Shown: positions 1 to 8,231 of the stretch, one piece after another
Layout of the letters: each line of letters opens with the position of its first letter
Numbering within the stretch: position 1 is the stretch's first letter
Assembly (NCBI RefSeq): GCF_000378825.1
Contig: NZ_KB900388.1
Location: 2,673,818-2,737,817, forward strand
DNA from: Salinispora vitiensis
Lineage (GTDB): Bacteria > Actinomycetota > Actinomycetes > Mycobacteriales > Micromonosporaceae
Direction of reading: 5' to 3'
Length of the DNA stretch: 64,000 bases
Notes under the pieces: generated by a model
What the model saw: only the letters and a program-made list of their open reading frames with translations
Told to the model about the DNA's origin: nothing
Database searches by the model: none
Program-made: the position numbers and the translations under genes

Positions 1-34
1 CGCTCTGATCCGGCCGCCCGGTAGCCGAAACAGG

Positions 35-70
35 ACCGGGGCGTCGGCCAGGAATGGCCAACGCCCCGGT
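35..70 (-). terminator. Rho-independent-type hairpin after the dpp operon
   Basis: A 10-bp perfect outer stem (35-44 with 61-70), one mismatch, then a 5-bp inner stem closing a four-base loop. It lies 14 bp past the stop codon of the last oligopeptide ABC gene on the minus strand. There is no U-tract, which is usual for actinomycete terminators, so the call rests on the stem and its position. Confidence 0.7.
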
Positions 71-83
71 CACCGTAGGGCTG

Positions 84-1094
84 CTACCGCTGCGCGTGCA
101 CCACGTCCCGAACCTCGGCGAAGTGGCAGGCGCTCGGGTGGGCCGAACTCTGCCGGACGGCCAGCGCCGGCTCCTGCTGGGCGCAGATCTCCTGCGCCTT
201 CCAGCAGCGGGTCCGGAACCGGCAGCCGGAGGGCGGGTTGGCCGGCGACGGAACATCACCGGTCAGCACGATCTGGTCCCGCATACCCCGCAGCTTCGGA
301 TCCGGCACCGGCACCGCCGAGAGCAGCGCCTGCGTGTACGGGTGGGTGGGGTTCTCGTAGATCTGGTCCTCGGTGCCGACCTCAACGACCCGACCGAGGT
401 ACATCACCGCGACCCGGTCGGCGATGTGCCGAACCACGGACAGATCGTGTGCGATGAAGATGTACGACAGCCCCAACTCGTCCTGAAGCTTCTCCAGCAG
501 GTTGATCACCTGCGCCTGGATCGACACGTCCAGGGCGGAGACCGGCTCATCACACAAGATGATCTCCGGGTTGAGCGCCAGGGCACGGGCGATACCGATG
601 CGCTGGCGCTGGCCGCCGGAGAACTGGTGCGGGTACCGGTTGATGTGATCGGGGTTCAGGCCGACCAGATCCAGCAGCTCCTGCACCCGGGCCCGCCGCT
701 TGGGCTTCGCCAACACCTCGGGGTGCACCTCGAACGGCTCGCCGACGATGTCGCCGACGGTCATCCGCGGGTTCAGGGACGTGTACGGATCCTGCATCAC
801 CAGCTGGATGTTGCGTCGGCCACGACGCCGCTCGGCACCACCGACCTTCGCCATGTTCCGGCCCTGCACGAACAGGTCACCAGAGGTCGGCGTCTCCAGC
901 CCCACCAACATCCGGGCCAGGGTCGACTTGCCGCAGCCGGACTCGCCGACGATGCCGAGGGTCTCGCCCCGGCGCAGCTGCAGGTTGATCCCATCGACCG
1001 CGCGGACCGCACCGATCTGCCGCTTGAAGAGGATCCCCTGGGTGAGCGGGAAGTGCTTCACCAGGTCACGGGCCTCAAGCACGATGTCAGACAT
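84..1094 (-). CDS. dppF: Oligopeptide/dipeptide ABC transporter ATP-binding protein (DppF/OppF type)
   Basis: A 336-residue ATPase that would power peptide import from the cytoplasmic face of the DppBC channel. Walker A (GESGCGKST) is at residues 50-58. The ABC signature FSGGQRQ and the Walker B segment ending in CDEP are near 160 and 181. After about residue 240 there is the oligopeptide-transporter C-terminal region (THPYTQALL) and a Cys-containing tail (GCRFRTRC) typical of the OppD/OppF family. Its start overlaps the end of the upstream ATPase gene by 8 bp, so it is the last gene of a five-gene operon. Substrate specificity (di- or oligopeptide, or another solute of this family) cannot be read from the sequence. 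Confidence 0.93.
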   Translation of the reverse strand: MSDIVLEARDLVKHFPLTQGILFKRQIGAVRAVDGINLQLRRGETLGIVGESGCGKSTLARMLVGLETPTSGDLFVQGRNMAKVGGAERRRGRRNIQLVMQDPYTSLNPRMTVGDIVGEPFEVHPEVLAKPKRRARVQELLDLVGLNPDHINRYPHQFSGGQRQRIGIARALALNPEIILCDEPVSALDVSIQAQVINLLEKLQDELGLSYIFIAHDLSVVRHIADRVAVMYLGRVVEVGTEDQIYENPTHPYTQALLSAVPVPDPKLRGMRDQIVLTGDVPSPANPPSGCRFRTRCWKAQEICAQQEPALAVRQSSAHPSACHFAEVRDVVHAQR

Positions 1095-2133
1095 CGGCCT
1101 TGACCTCCTTCCAGAAGTGGCAGGCGGAGCTTCGGGACGGCGCCACCTGATACAGCGGCGGCACCGGGTCCCGACGGCAGGCGTCCTGCGCGTACCGGCA
1201 CCGGGGGTTGAAGGCGCATCCCTTCGGGATGTCGGTCAGCAGCGGCGGCAGCCCCTTGATGGCGGAGAGTTCCTGGCCCTTGAGGTCCAGGCGGGGGATC
1301 GACTCCAGCAGACCCTTGGTGTACGGGTGGGACGGGCTCTCGTAGATCTCCCGGACCGGAGCCTCCTCGATGACCCGGCCGGCGTACATCACCGAGATCT
1401 GGTCCGCCACGTCGGCGACCACACCCATGTCGTGCGTGATCAGCAGCAGGCCCATGTTCCGTTCCCGCTGCAACTCGGCGAGCAGGGACATGATCTGGGC
1501 CTGCACGGTGACGTCCAGGGCGGTGGTCGGCTCGTCGGCGATCAACACCTCCGGATCGAGCGCCAACGCCATGGCGATCATGACTCGCTGCCGCATACCA
1601 CCGGAGAACTGGTGCGGGTACTCGTTCACCCGCTGCTTCGCCGCCGGAATCTTGACCAGGTCGAGCAGCTCGACAGCGCGCACCTTGCTGTCCGCCCGGG
1701 ACATGCCCCGGTGCTTGCGGAACAACTCACCGAGCTGGAAGCCGACCGTGAAGACCGGGTTCAGCGCGGAGAGGGCGTCCTGGAAGATCATCGCGATCCG
1801 GTTGGCGCGGACCTTACGCCGCTGCGACTCCCGGAGCTTGAGCAGGTCGACACCGCGGTAGCGGATCTCCCCGCCGGTGACGAACCCGGGTGGGCTGTCC
1901 AGGATGCCCATAATCGCCTGAGCGGTGACACTCTTACCGCAGCCAGACTCACCGAGAATCGCCCGGGTCTCGCCGGCCCGCAGGCTGAAATTGACGCCGT
2001 TGACCGCGCGGGCGATGCCGTTGCGAGTGCGGAACTCTACCTGCAGATCCTTGACCTCAAGCGGCAGGGCGTCCGAATCAAGGCCGGGCAGGGCGTCCAG
2101 CTTCACGTTCACATCAGTGCTCATGGCGCTCAC
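1087..2133 (-). CDS. dppD: Oligopeptide/dipeptide ABC transporter ATP-binding protein (DppD/OppD type)
   Basis: A 348-residue partner ATPase of the peptide importer. Walker A (GESGCGKS) is at residues 61-68, followed by the signature FSGGMRQR, a Walker B ending in ADEP and a C-terminal Cys-containing segment ([10 protein letters not shown]) of the OppD family. The GTG start at 2133 forms a GTGA overlap with the dppC stop codon, supporting translational coupling; an ATG three codons later is an alternative. Two different ATPases (this and the next gene) are expected to form a heterodimer. Confidence 0.93.
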   Translation of the reverse strand: MSAMSTDVNVKLDALPGLDSDALPLEVKDLQVEFRTRNGIARAVNGVNFSLRAGETRAILGESGCGKSVTAQAIMGILDSPPGFVTGGEIRYRGVDLLKLRESQRRKVRANRIAMIFQDALSALNPVFTVGFQLGELFRKHRGMSRADSKVRAVELLDLVKIPAAKQRVNEYPHQFSGGMRQRVMIAMALALDPEVLIADEPTTALDVTVQAQIMSLLAELQRERNMGLLLITHDMGVVADVADQISVMYAGRVIEEAPVREIYESPSHPYTKGLLESIPRLDLKGQELSAIKGLPPLLTDIPKGCAFNPRCRYAQDACRRDPVPPLYQVAPSRSSACHFWKEVKADV

Positions 2134-3047
2134 CGGAACTTCGGGTCGAGGGCGTCACGCAGGGCGTCACCCATGAGAATGAAGGACAGCACCGTGCCAA
2201 TCAACAGCCCGCAGGGGAAGAGCAGCAGCCACGGATCCGCCAGGAAGTAGACCTGGTGGGCCGAGATCATGATGCCCCAGGACTGCGTCGGCGGCTGGAG
2301 CCCGATACCGAGGAAGGTCAGCGTGGCCTCCGCGGCGACGAACGAGCCCAGCACGATCGTGGCGTACACCAACATCGGGGCGATCGCGTTCGGCAGGATG
2401 TGCCGGAACATCAACCGACCGTTACCCGCCCCGACCGCCTTGGCCGCCTGCACGTAGTCCAGGTCCTTTGAGGAGATGACGCTGCCGCGGATGATCCGGG
2501 CGATCGTCGGCCAGCTCAGCAGGAACAGCACCAGGGCGATGGTGAAGATGTTCTGCTGCTTGATCACGGTAAGGAAGACGATCGCACCGAGCAGGAACGG
2601 CAGCGAGAAGAAGATGTCCATCAGCCGGGAGATGAACCCGTCGACCCAGCCGCCGTAGTAGCCGGCGAGGAGGCCCATCAGGCCGCCGAAGAGCACGATG
2701 CCCCCGGTCGCCATGATCGCGATCACCATGGATGGCCGGGCGCCATAGATCGCGTGCGAGTAGTAGTCGCAGCCCTGGATGTTGAAGCCAAACGGGTGCT
2801 CCCAGCTCGGCGGGATCCGAGACTGGTCGGTGTGGCACGCCCGTGGGTCCTGACCGGTCCAGAGCTGCGGGAAGGCCGCCATCGTGCTGACCACGAGAAT
2901 GTACAGCACCGCAAGCATGAAGACCGGGTCTCGGACCAACTGCCGGCGGGCATCCGCCCACAGGCTGGCGTTGCGCTCCTTGCCGCTCTTGCTCGTCTTC
3001 CCAGGGGCACCGCCGACGGCGGTGCCGGCACTCGTCGCGTCACTCAT
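2130..3047 (-). CDS. dppC: Oligopeptide/dipeptide ABC transporter permease (DppC/OppC type)
   Basis: A 305-residue integral membrane protein. A charged cytoplasmic N-terminus is followed by a first membrane segment (about residues 40-60), an extracytoplasmic loop with a Cys pair, and then a five-helix permease core. The EAA-type ATPase-contact loop (VQAAKAVGAGNGRLMFRHILPN) is near residues 198-219. Length and layout fit DppC. It forms the translocation channel with DppB; a 74-bp spacer separates the two genes. Confidence 0.92.
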   Translation of the reverse strand: MSDATSAGTAVGGAPGKTSKSGKERNASLWADARRQLVRDPVFMLAVLYILVVSTMAAFPQLWTGQDPRACHTDQSRIPPSWEHPFGFNIQGCDYYSHAIYGARPSMVIAIMATGGIVLFGGLMGLLAGYYGGWVDGFISRLMDIFFSLPFLLGAIVFLTVIKQQNIFTIALVLFLLSWPTIARIIRGSVISSKDLDYVQAAKAVGAGNGRLMFRHILPNAIAPMLVYATIVLGSFVAAEATLTFLGIGLQPPTQSWGIMISAHQVYFLADPWLLLFPCGLLIGTVLSFILMGDALRDALDPKFR

Positions 3048-3121
3048 GTCCCACCTCGTTTCGCTTCGCCCTGCCGCGGATCGCCGGTATCACCGGCCAC
3101 CGGTTACTGACCACGGTGCCG

Positions 3122-4132
3122 TCACTCATAGCGGATCCTCGGGTCGAGCACGGCGTACAGGAGGTCAACCAACAGGTTGGCGAGCAGAACGACCAACACC
3201 AGCATGGTCACCACACCGATGACCACGGACGACTCCCCCTCCCGGGCGGCAGCCGTCACCAGCCGGCCGATACCGGGGACGTTGAAGATGGTCTCGGTGA
3301 CGACCGCACCGGCCATCGCCGAACCGATGTCGACGCCGAGGTACGTGATCACCGGAATCAGCGAGTTACGCAGCGTGTGCACGCCGATAACTCGCTTGTT
3401 CGCCAGGCCCTTTGCCCGGGCGGTCCGGACGAAGTCCGCCCGAATGTTCTCCATCATGCTGGTCCGGGTCAGGCGGGCGGTGGTGGCGAGCGCGACCGAG
3501 CCGAGCACCATGCCGGGAATCAGGAGACTGGCGAAGGGGTAGTCCGGCTTGAAGCCGGGGCTGAAGAACCCGTACGCGACAACGTCGGGGAGCCACTCCT
3601 GTTCACGCACGATGTTGCCGAACTTGACCCCGACGAACTCTCGCACCACCACGCCGAGCACGAAGATCGGCACGGAGATCACGAAGACGGTGCTGATCTT
3701 CACCAGGTTGTCGGCGAAGCTGCCGCCCCGCAGACCCGCCCACACGCCGGCGGCGATACCCACGACGGCCTCAAAGACGATCGCGATCACCAGCAGCTTC
3801 AGGGTGTGCGGAATGGCGTTGGCAACCAGCTCGGTTACCTCCTGCTCCCGCAGGTCGATGCCGAAGTCGAAGTGTAGAAAGACTCCGCTAACCCGGTCGA
3901 AGAAGAGCCCGAAGCAGGGGTTGCCCTTCTGCTCGAGGCAGGGGTCCCCGTAGCCGAGGCGCTCGGTGATCGACTGGAGTAGGGCCGGCGGCGGGGTCCG
4001 GTCGCCGAAGATGGCTCGGACCGGGTTCCCACTGAACTGAATCGCCAGCGAGGTCATGTAGTGGAGCAGGAACATGGTGCCCAGCACGGTCGGAATGAAC
4101 TGGAGCAACCGTCGAATGACGTAGCGCCCCAT
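3122..4132 (-). CDS. dppB: Oligopeptide/dipeptide ABC transporter permease (DppB/OppB type)
   Basis: A 336-residue inner membrane permease starting MGRYVIRRLLQF, the typical DppB N-terminus with one helix, then a large extracytoplasmic loop and a C-terminal five-helix core. The EAA-type loop (FVRTARAKGLANKRV) lies about two-thirds through. The ATG at 4132 is chosen because GAGGAG sits at good spacing upstream. The open frame extends 14 codons further, but that extension would run into the hairpin at 4163-4195. Confidence 0.92.
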   Translation of the reverse strand: MGRYVIRRLLQFIPTVLGTMFLLHYMTSLAIQFSGNPVRAIFGDRTPPPALLQSITERLGYGDPCLEQKGNPCFGLFFDRVSGVFLHFDFGIDLREQEVTELVANAIPHTLKLLVIAIVFEAVVGIAAGVWAGLRGGSFADNLVKISTVFVISVPIFVLGVVVREFVGVKFGNIVREQEWLPDVVAYGFFSPGFKPDYPFASLLIPGMVLGSVALATTARLTRTSMMENIRADFVRTARAKGLANKRVIGVHTLRNSLIPVITYLGVDIGSAMAGAVVTETIFNVPGIGRLVTAAAREGESSVVIGVVTMLVLVVLLANLLVDLLYAVLDPRIRYE

Positions 4133-4162
4133 GTCGGGGTCTCCTCTCGGCGCTGATACGAC

Positions 4163-4195
4163 GGCAACGATCACCCTGGTGGGGTGATCGTTGCC
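4163..4195 (-). other. Intercistronic hairpin between dppA and dppB
   Basis: A perfect 14-bp inverted repeat (4163-4176 with 4182-4195) around a five-base loop, 45 bp past the dppA stop and 30 bp before the dppB start. Such a stem within an operon can act as a leaky terminator or a 3'-end stabiliser, giving more binding-protein mRNA than permease mRNA. That role is inferred; the stem itself is seen. Confidence 0.75.
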
Positions 4196-4239
4196 GCCAC
4201 ATCCTGGTTACGGCGGGATCAGATTGCCGAAGCTCAGTT

Positions 4240-5859
4240 CTACTTCAGCGAGGTCGCACCGTAGTCGGCGTCCGCGACCTTGTTCCAGACGAAGTTGTCG
4301 ACGTTTTCGCTGTAGATCGCCGCTTCCTTACGCCAGAACATCGGGATGACCGGCATCTCCTCGGCCAGGACGTCCTCGGCCTGCTGGTAGAAGCTGATGG
4401 CCGCCTCCGTGTTCGGAGCGGAGTCACCCTGCTTCAGCAGGTCGTCGAACTCAGCGTTGCTGAAGGTGGTGTTGTTGCTCTTGGCGCCGGTGCCGTAGAC
4501 CGGAGTCAGGTAGGTCTCCAGGTACGGGTAGTCCGGGCCCCAGCCGAGCCGGAACGGGCCGTCGAACTCCCGCTGGTCAGCCTTGTCCAGGTACTCGGCG
4601 AACTGCAGGTTGACCTTCAGTTCGTAGTCGATGCCCAGCGCGGACTTGACCTGGTCGCCGACCGCCTGCAGCCAGGCGTCGTGGCCAGCACCCGCGTTGG
4701 CCCACAGGGTCAGTTTCTTGCCCTCCGGCCAGCCGCCGGCTTCCTCGAGCAGCTTCTTGGCCGCCTCGACGTCCTTCTTGCAGTAGGTGCAAGCACCCTC
4801 GCGAGCACCCTGGAAGGTCGGCGCGACGAAGCCGGTGGCCGGAGTCCACCGGCCGTCGAAGACGGCTTCGGCGATGGACTCCCGGTCGATCGCCATGGAG
4901 ATCGCCTGGCGGATCCGCTTGTCCTTGAAGGCCTCGTCGTACAGCGGCAGGCCGACGTAGTTGAGGCTGCCGCTCGCCTGCTCGTACAGCCGGTCGCCGT
5001 AGCTGGCCTTGGCCTCGTCGAAGCGCGCCGCCGGGATCGTGTACATCACGTCCAGCTCGCCGGCCTGGAAGGCGGAGTAGGCCGAGTTCTCGTCGGCGAA
5101 GATCCGGTAGTTGATCGCACCGGGCTTGCCCGGCTCGCCATTCCAGCTGTCGCTCTTGACCAGGTTGATCTCGACGTCGCGCTTCCAGCTACCGTCGATC
5201 TTGTAAGGACCGTTGCCGATCGGGGTCTCGTTACAGGCGTCCGTGTCGTCCAGGCAGGCCTGGGCCATCGGAGAGAAGCCCGGGTAGCCGACCACGATCG
5301 GGAAGCCGGTGAACGGCTCGCCGAGCTCGACGGTGAAGGTCAGGTCGTCGACCTTCTTCAGGCCGGACAGCGTCTCGGCGGTCGGCTCCGGGGCCTCCTT
5401 CGGGCCTTCGCCGTCCGGGTCCTCCGGCTGGACCGCGTCGATACCGGCGATCCGCTTCATGAAGGAGCCGTTGTTCTGGGCGTTCGGCGCGTAGGCGGCG
5501 AAGTTCCACGACCGGATGAAGGCGTCGGCGTCGACCGGCTCACCGTTGTCGAAGGTGTAGCCGTCCTTCAGCTTGATCGTCCAGAGCTTCTGGTCGTCCG
5601 ATTCGATCGACTCGGCCAGATCCATCTCTGGATCACCGGTCTCGGCGTTGTACTTGACCAGACCACGGTAGAGCTGACGAATCACAAAAAGCGACGGCTG
5701 GTCATTGCCATTCGACGGCAGCAGGTACGCCGGCTCGGACGCATATACCCGAAGCGTGCCGCCGGCGTCGCCGGCATCGCTCGAGCCGCTGCCACAGGCG
5801 GTGGCCAACATAGCGGTGGCGGTCGCCGCGACCGCCACCTTCAGGAATTTCCCGCGCAT
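4240..5859 (-). CDS. dppA: Peptide ABC transporter substrate-binding lipoprotein (family 5, DppA/OppA type)
   Basis: A 539-residue extracytoplasmic solute-binding protein. It begins with a lipoprotein signal peptide (positive MRGK, hydrophobic stretch, lipobox ATAC) with the lipidated Cys at residue 22. The mature part has the family-5 layout, including the segments GNGPYKI and RQAISMAIDRESI, and a C-terminal PVIPMFW stretch. A GAGGAG ribosome binding site precedes the ATG. First gene of the five-gene operon; the 241-bp region upstream would hold the promoter. The ligand is not determined by sequence. Confidence 0.93.
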   Translation of the reverse strand: MRGKFLKVAVAATATAMLATACGSGSSDAGDAGGTLRVYASEPAYLLPSNGNDQPSLFVIRQLYRGLVKYNAETGDPEMDLAESIESDDQKLWTIKLKDGYTFDNGEPVDADAFIRSWNFAAYAPNAQNNGSFMKRIAGIDAVQPEDPDGEGPKEAPEPTAETLSGLKKVDDLTFTVELGEPFTGFPIVVGYPGFSPMAQACLDDTDACNETPIGNGPYKIDGSWKRDVEINLVKSDSWNGEPGKPGAINYRIFADENSAYSAFQAGELDVMYTIPAARFDEAKASYGDRLYEQASGSLNYVGLPLYDEAFKDKRIRQAISMAIDRESIAEAVFDGRWTPATGFVAPTFQGAREGACTYCKKDVEAAKKLLEEAGGWPEGKKLTLWANAGAGHDAWLQAVGDQVKSALGIDYELKVNLQFAEYLDKADQREFDGPFRLGWGPDYPYLETYLTPVYGTGAKSNNTTFSNAEFDDLLKQGDSAPNTEAAISFYQQAEDVLAEEMPVIPMFWRKEAAIYSENVDNFVWNKVADADYGATSLK

Positions 5860-5982
5860 GGGAGTGCCTCCTCAGGGCGCTCAGCTCACGAGGGGGTGTG
5901 AGGTGCCTGCCACTGTGACACCAGACGCGCGCTAGCGGGAAGGCGTGTTATCAACCCGATACCCGGCCGGGACGGTGTGTAC

Positions 5983-6000
5983 ATCCACCCATAGGTGGAT
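5983..6000. promoter_or_regulatory. 18-bp palindrome upstream of dppA
   Basis: ATCCACC, CATA, GGTGGAT: perfect 7-bp arms around a four-base centre, about 125 bp upstream of the dppA start and 101 bp past the response-regulator stop. The 241-bp gap 5860-6100 holds nothing else recognisable. It could be an operator for the dpp operon or a short terminator of the regulator gene. The compact centre and low stem strength favour an operator, but this is inference. Confidence 0.4.
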
Positions 6001-6100
6001 TCATCGACTACGGGCAAGCGTGGTAATAGCCGGGAAAATAGCATCGACAGAAGCCAGTTCCGTCACGTTGAGCAACCCGTCGTAACAGCCAGTTGGCGAC

Positions 6101-6787
6101 TCAGACGAGCCGCCGATCCGCTGCCCAACGCGACAACTCGTAGCGGCTGGACATCTGGAGCTTGCGGAGGACGTTCGACACGTGCGTCTCAACCGTTTTG
6201 ATCGAGATATACAGCTCCCGGGCGATCTCCTTGTACGCGTACCCCCGGGCTAGTAGACGCAGCACCTCCCGTTCCCGGTTGGTCAACTGGTCCAGCTCGG
6301 GGTCCGAGACCGGCACGTCCGACCGGGCGGCGAAGGCGTCCAGTACGAAACCGGCCAGCCGGGGACTGAAGACGGCGTCGTCCTCGGCGACCCGGCGGAC
6401 CGCCGCCGCCAACTCGTCCGGTGAGATCGTCTTGGTGACATAGCCCCGGGCGCCAGCGCGGATCAGCCCGATCACGTCCTCGGCCGCGTCCGAGACGCTG
6501 AGCGCGAGGAACCGCACGCGCGGGTGCGTACGCCGGATGGCCTCGAGCACCGCCCGGCCGCCCCCCTCCGGCATGTGCACATCAAGCAGCACCACATCAG
6601 GCTCGGTAGCGGCGATCCGACTGATCGCCTCCCCCACCGTGCTCGCCTCGCCCACCACATCGACGTGCGCACCCAACTCGGCGCGGACTCCGGCCCGAAA
6701 CATCGCGTGATCGTCAACGAGGAAGACCCGCAGCCGCCGCGCTGCCACCCCCACCTCCACCGCTGAGTCCAGCGTCTGGTCCGCCAT
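6101..6787 (-). CDS. NarL/LiaR-type response regulator
   Basis: A 228-residue two-component regulator. The receiver domain has the acidic pocket (LVDDH), phosphoacceptor Asp69 in LLDVHMP, and the conserved Lys in YVTKT. The C-terminal LuxR-type helix-turn-helix (LTNREREVLRLL ... IKTVETHVSNVLRKL) binds DNA. The ATG at 6787 overlaps the stop of the kinase gene by one base, and GGAGAGGAG precedes it, so the pair is translationally coupled. An adjacent GTG one codon earlier is an equally possible start. Context points to envelope-stress signalling. Confidence 0.93.
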   Translation of the reverse strand: MADQTLDSAVEVGVAARRLRVFLVDDHAMFRAGVRAELGAHVDVVGEASTVGEAISRIAATEPDVVLLDVHMPEGGGRAVLEAIRRTHPRVRFLALSVSDAAEDVIGLIRAGARGYVTKTISPDELAAAVRRVAEDDAVFSPRLAGFVLDAFAARSDVPVSDPELDQLTNREREVLRLLARGYAYKEIARELYISIKTVETHVSNVLRKLQMSSRYELSRWAADRRLV

Positions 6788-8034
6788 CACCTACTCCTCT
6801 CCGCCGTGGACCCGTCACGGGAGATCGGCAGGATCAACCGGATCTCGGTCCCTTCCCCGGGCTCGGAGCGAATCTCCGCCCGGCCACCGTGTCGCTTCAT
6901 CCGGCCGATAATCGAGCCCCGGACGCCGTGCCGGTGTTCCTCCACCGTAGCCGGATCGAAGCCCCTCCCCCGATCCCGGACGAAGACACTGACCTGCTCC
7001 GGTTCGACCTCGGCGTAGAGCGAGATGGTCTGCACCCCGGCATGCCGGGCCGCGTTCACCAACGCCTCACGGGCTGCGGCCACCAACGCGCCGACCCGCT
7101 CGTCGGTCTCCCGGTCACCGACGACCACCGTCTCCACCGTGAGTGCGTACGTGTCCTCCACCTCGGCCGCCACCAGCTCCAGCGCGGCCGCGAAGCGCTC
7201 CGTCGGCGAGGCGGTCGGCCGGTAGAGCCAGTTACGCAGCGAGCGTTCCTGCCCCCGGGCCAACCGCGTCACCATCTTGCCGTCGCTGGCGTTACGTTGG
7301 ATCAACGCGAGGGTGTGCAGCACCTGGTCATGCACCATGGCAGCCAGTTCGGCCCGCTCCTGCTCCCGGATCCGCCCCTCCCGCTCCGACCGGAGCTGGT
7401 TCCAGGTTCGCCAGAGCACCGGCGCGGCCACCACCCCGACCCCCGCCAGACCGACCAGGGCAAAAATCACGCCGTTGAGCACCGCGTCGAAGTTCTGCGT
7501 CGGGGAGTACACCGCCGCAACCCCGATCAATCCCACCGCGACCAGGATTCCGCCGCCGATGAAGCGAAGCACGAACGCCCGCCGGTCGCTCTCCTCCACC
7601 ACCGCGCTAAGCCAGGGCACCTGCAGCGTCCCGTCCCACTGCCGTCGCCGCTGCGGTGCGGACTGGTGCCAGATCAGCCCAGCCCCGACCGCGATGATCG
7701 TGATCAGCCAGCCGGCGGTGCCGGCCACACCGGTCGCACCCACCGAATCAAAGAAGATCACCTGGAAGATCAGTATCCCCAGGCCGATCGCCACAAACGG
7801 CAGCAGCTGAGCCACGTCACGACGGGGCGGGGTGGCGGTGTCCCCCGGCCGCAGCGGCACCACCGCCCAGAAGGCCGCGTACAGCAGCAACCCGAGGCCG
7901 TTGAAGCCGAGCAACACCAGGAACGCGACCCGGACCCAGAGCACCGGAATGCGAAGGTGCCCGGCGATCCCCGCCGCCACGCCAGCAGCGATCCGGTGCT
8001 CGCGGGCGCGATAGAGACGCGGGGAGTTTGTCAC
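6787..8034 (-). CDS. PspC-domain sensor histidine kinase (LiaS-like, HisKA_3 family)
   Basis: A 415-residue membrane kinase. A PspC-like domain (RIAAGVAAGIAGHLRIPVLW) occupies residues 10-60, followed by several more membrane segments to about residue 205. The dimerisation/phosphoacceptor helix contains MVHDQVLHTL with His235, and a HATPase domain ends the protein (DRGRGFDP, then GRAEIRSEPGEGTEIRL). It starts with GTG. It would autophosphorylate and pass phosphate to the adjacent regulator. The gene pair is divergent from a PspC/LiaF-like gene, which matches a LiaFSR-type three-component arrangement. The sensed signal is unknown; PspC at the N-terminus suggests membrane stress. Confidence 0.9.
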   Translation of the reverse strand: MTNSPRLYRAREHRIAAGVAAGIAGHLRIPVLWVRVAFLVLLGFNGLGLLLYAAFWAVVPLRPGDTATPPRRDVAQLLPFVAIGLGILIFQVIFFDSVGATGVAGTAGWLITIIAVGAGLIWHQSAPQRRRQWDGTLQVPWLSAVVEESDRRAFVLRFIGGGILVAVGLIGVAAVYSPTQNFDAVLNGVIFALVGLAGVGVVAAPVLWRTWNQLRSEREGRIREQERAELAAMVHDQVLHTLALIQRNASDGKMVTRLARGQERSLRNWLYRPTASPTERFAAALELVAAEVEDTYALTVETVVVGDRETDERVGALVAAAREALVNAARHAGVQTISLYAEVEPEQVSVFVRDRGRGFDPATVEEHRHGVRGSIIGRMKRHGGRAEIRSEPGEGTEIRLILPISRDGSTAERSR

Positions 8035-8231
8035 GACACTGATCGGGGGCTCCCTAGCTAGTCGCGGCGGGTCTCGCCGACGAGCGGCACGCGCCGCTGG
8101 CTCCGATCGTCACACGCCAGGTGAGCACTCGACCACGGGGGCGTCCCGGAGATCCCGCTGCCCTGATCTCAGGGTGCGGTCAGGGTCTCCGCCGGAGGCC
8201 GGCGAGGCGACGAGGGAGCAGGATCGAGGTC

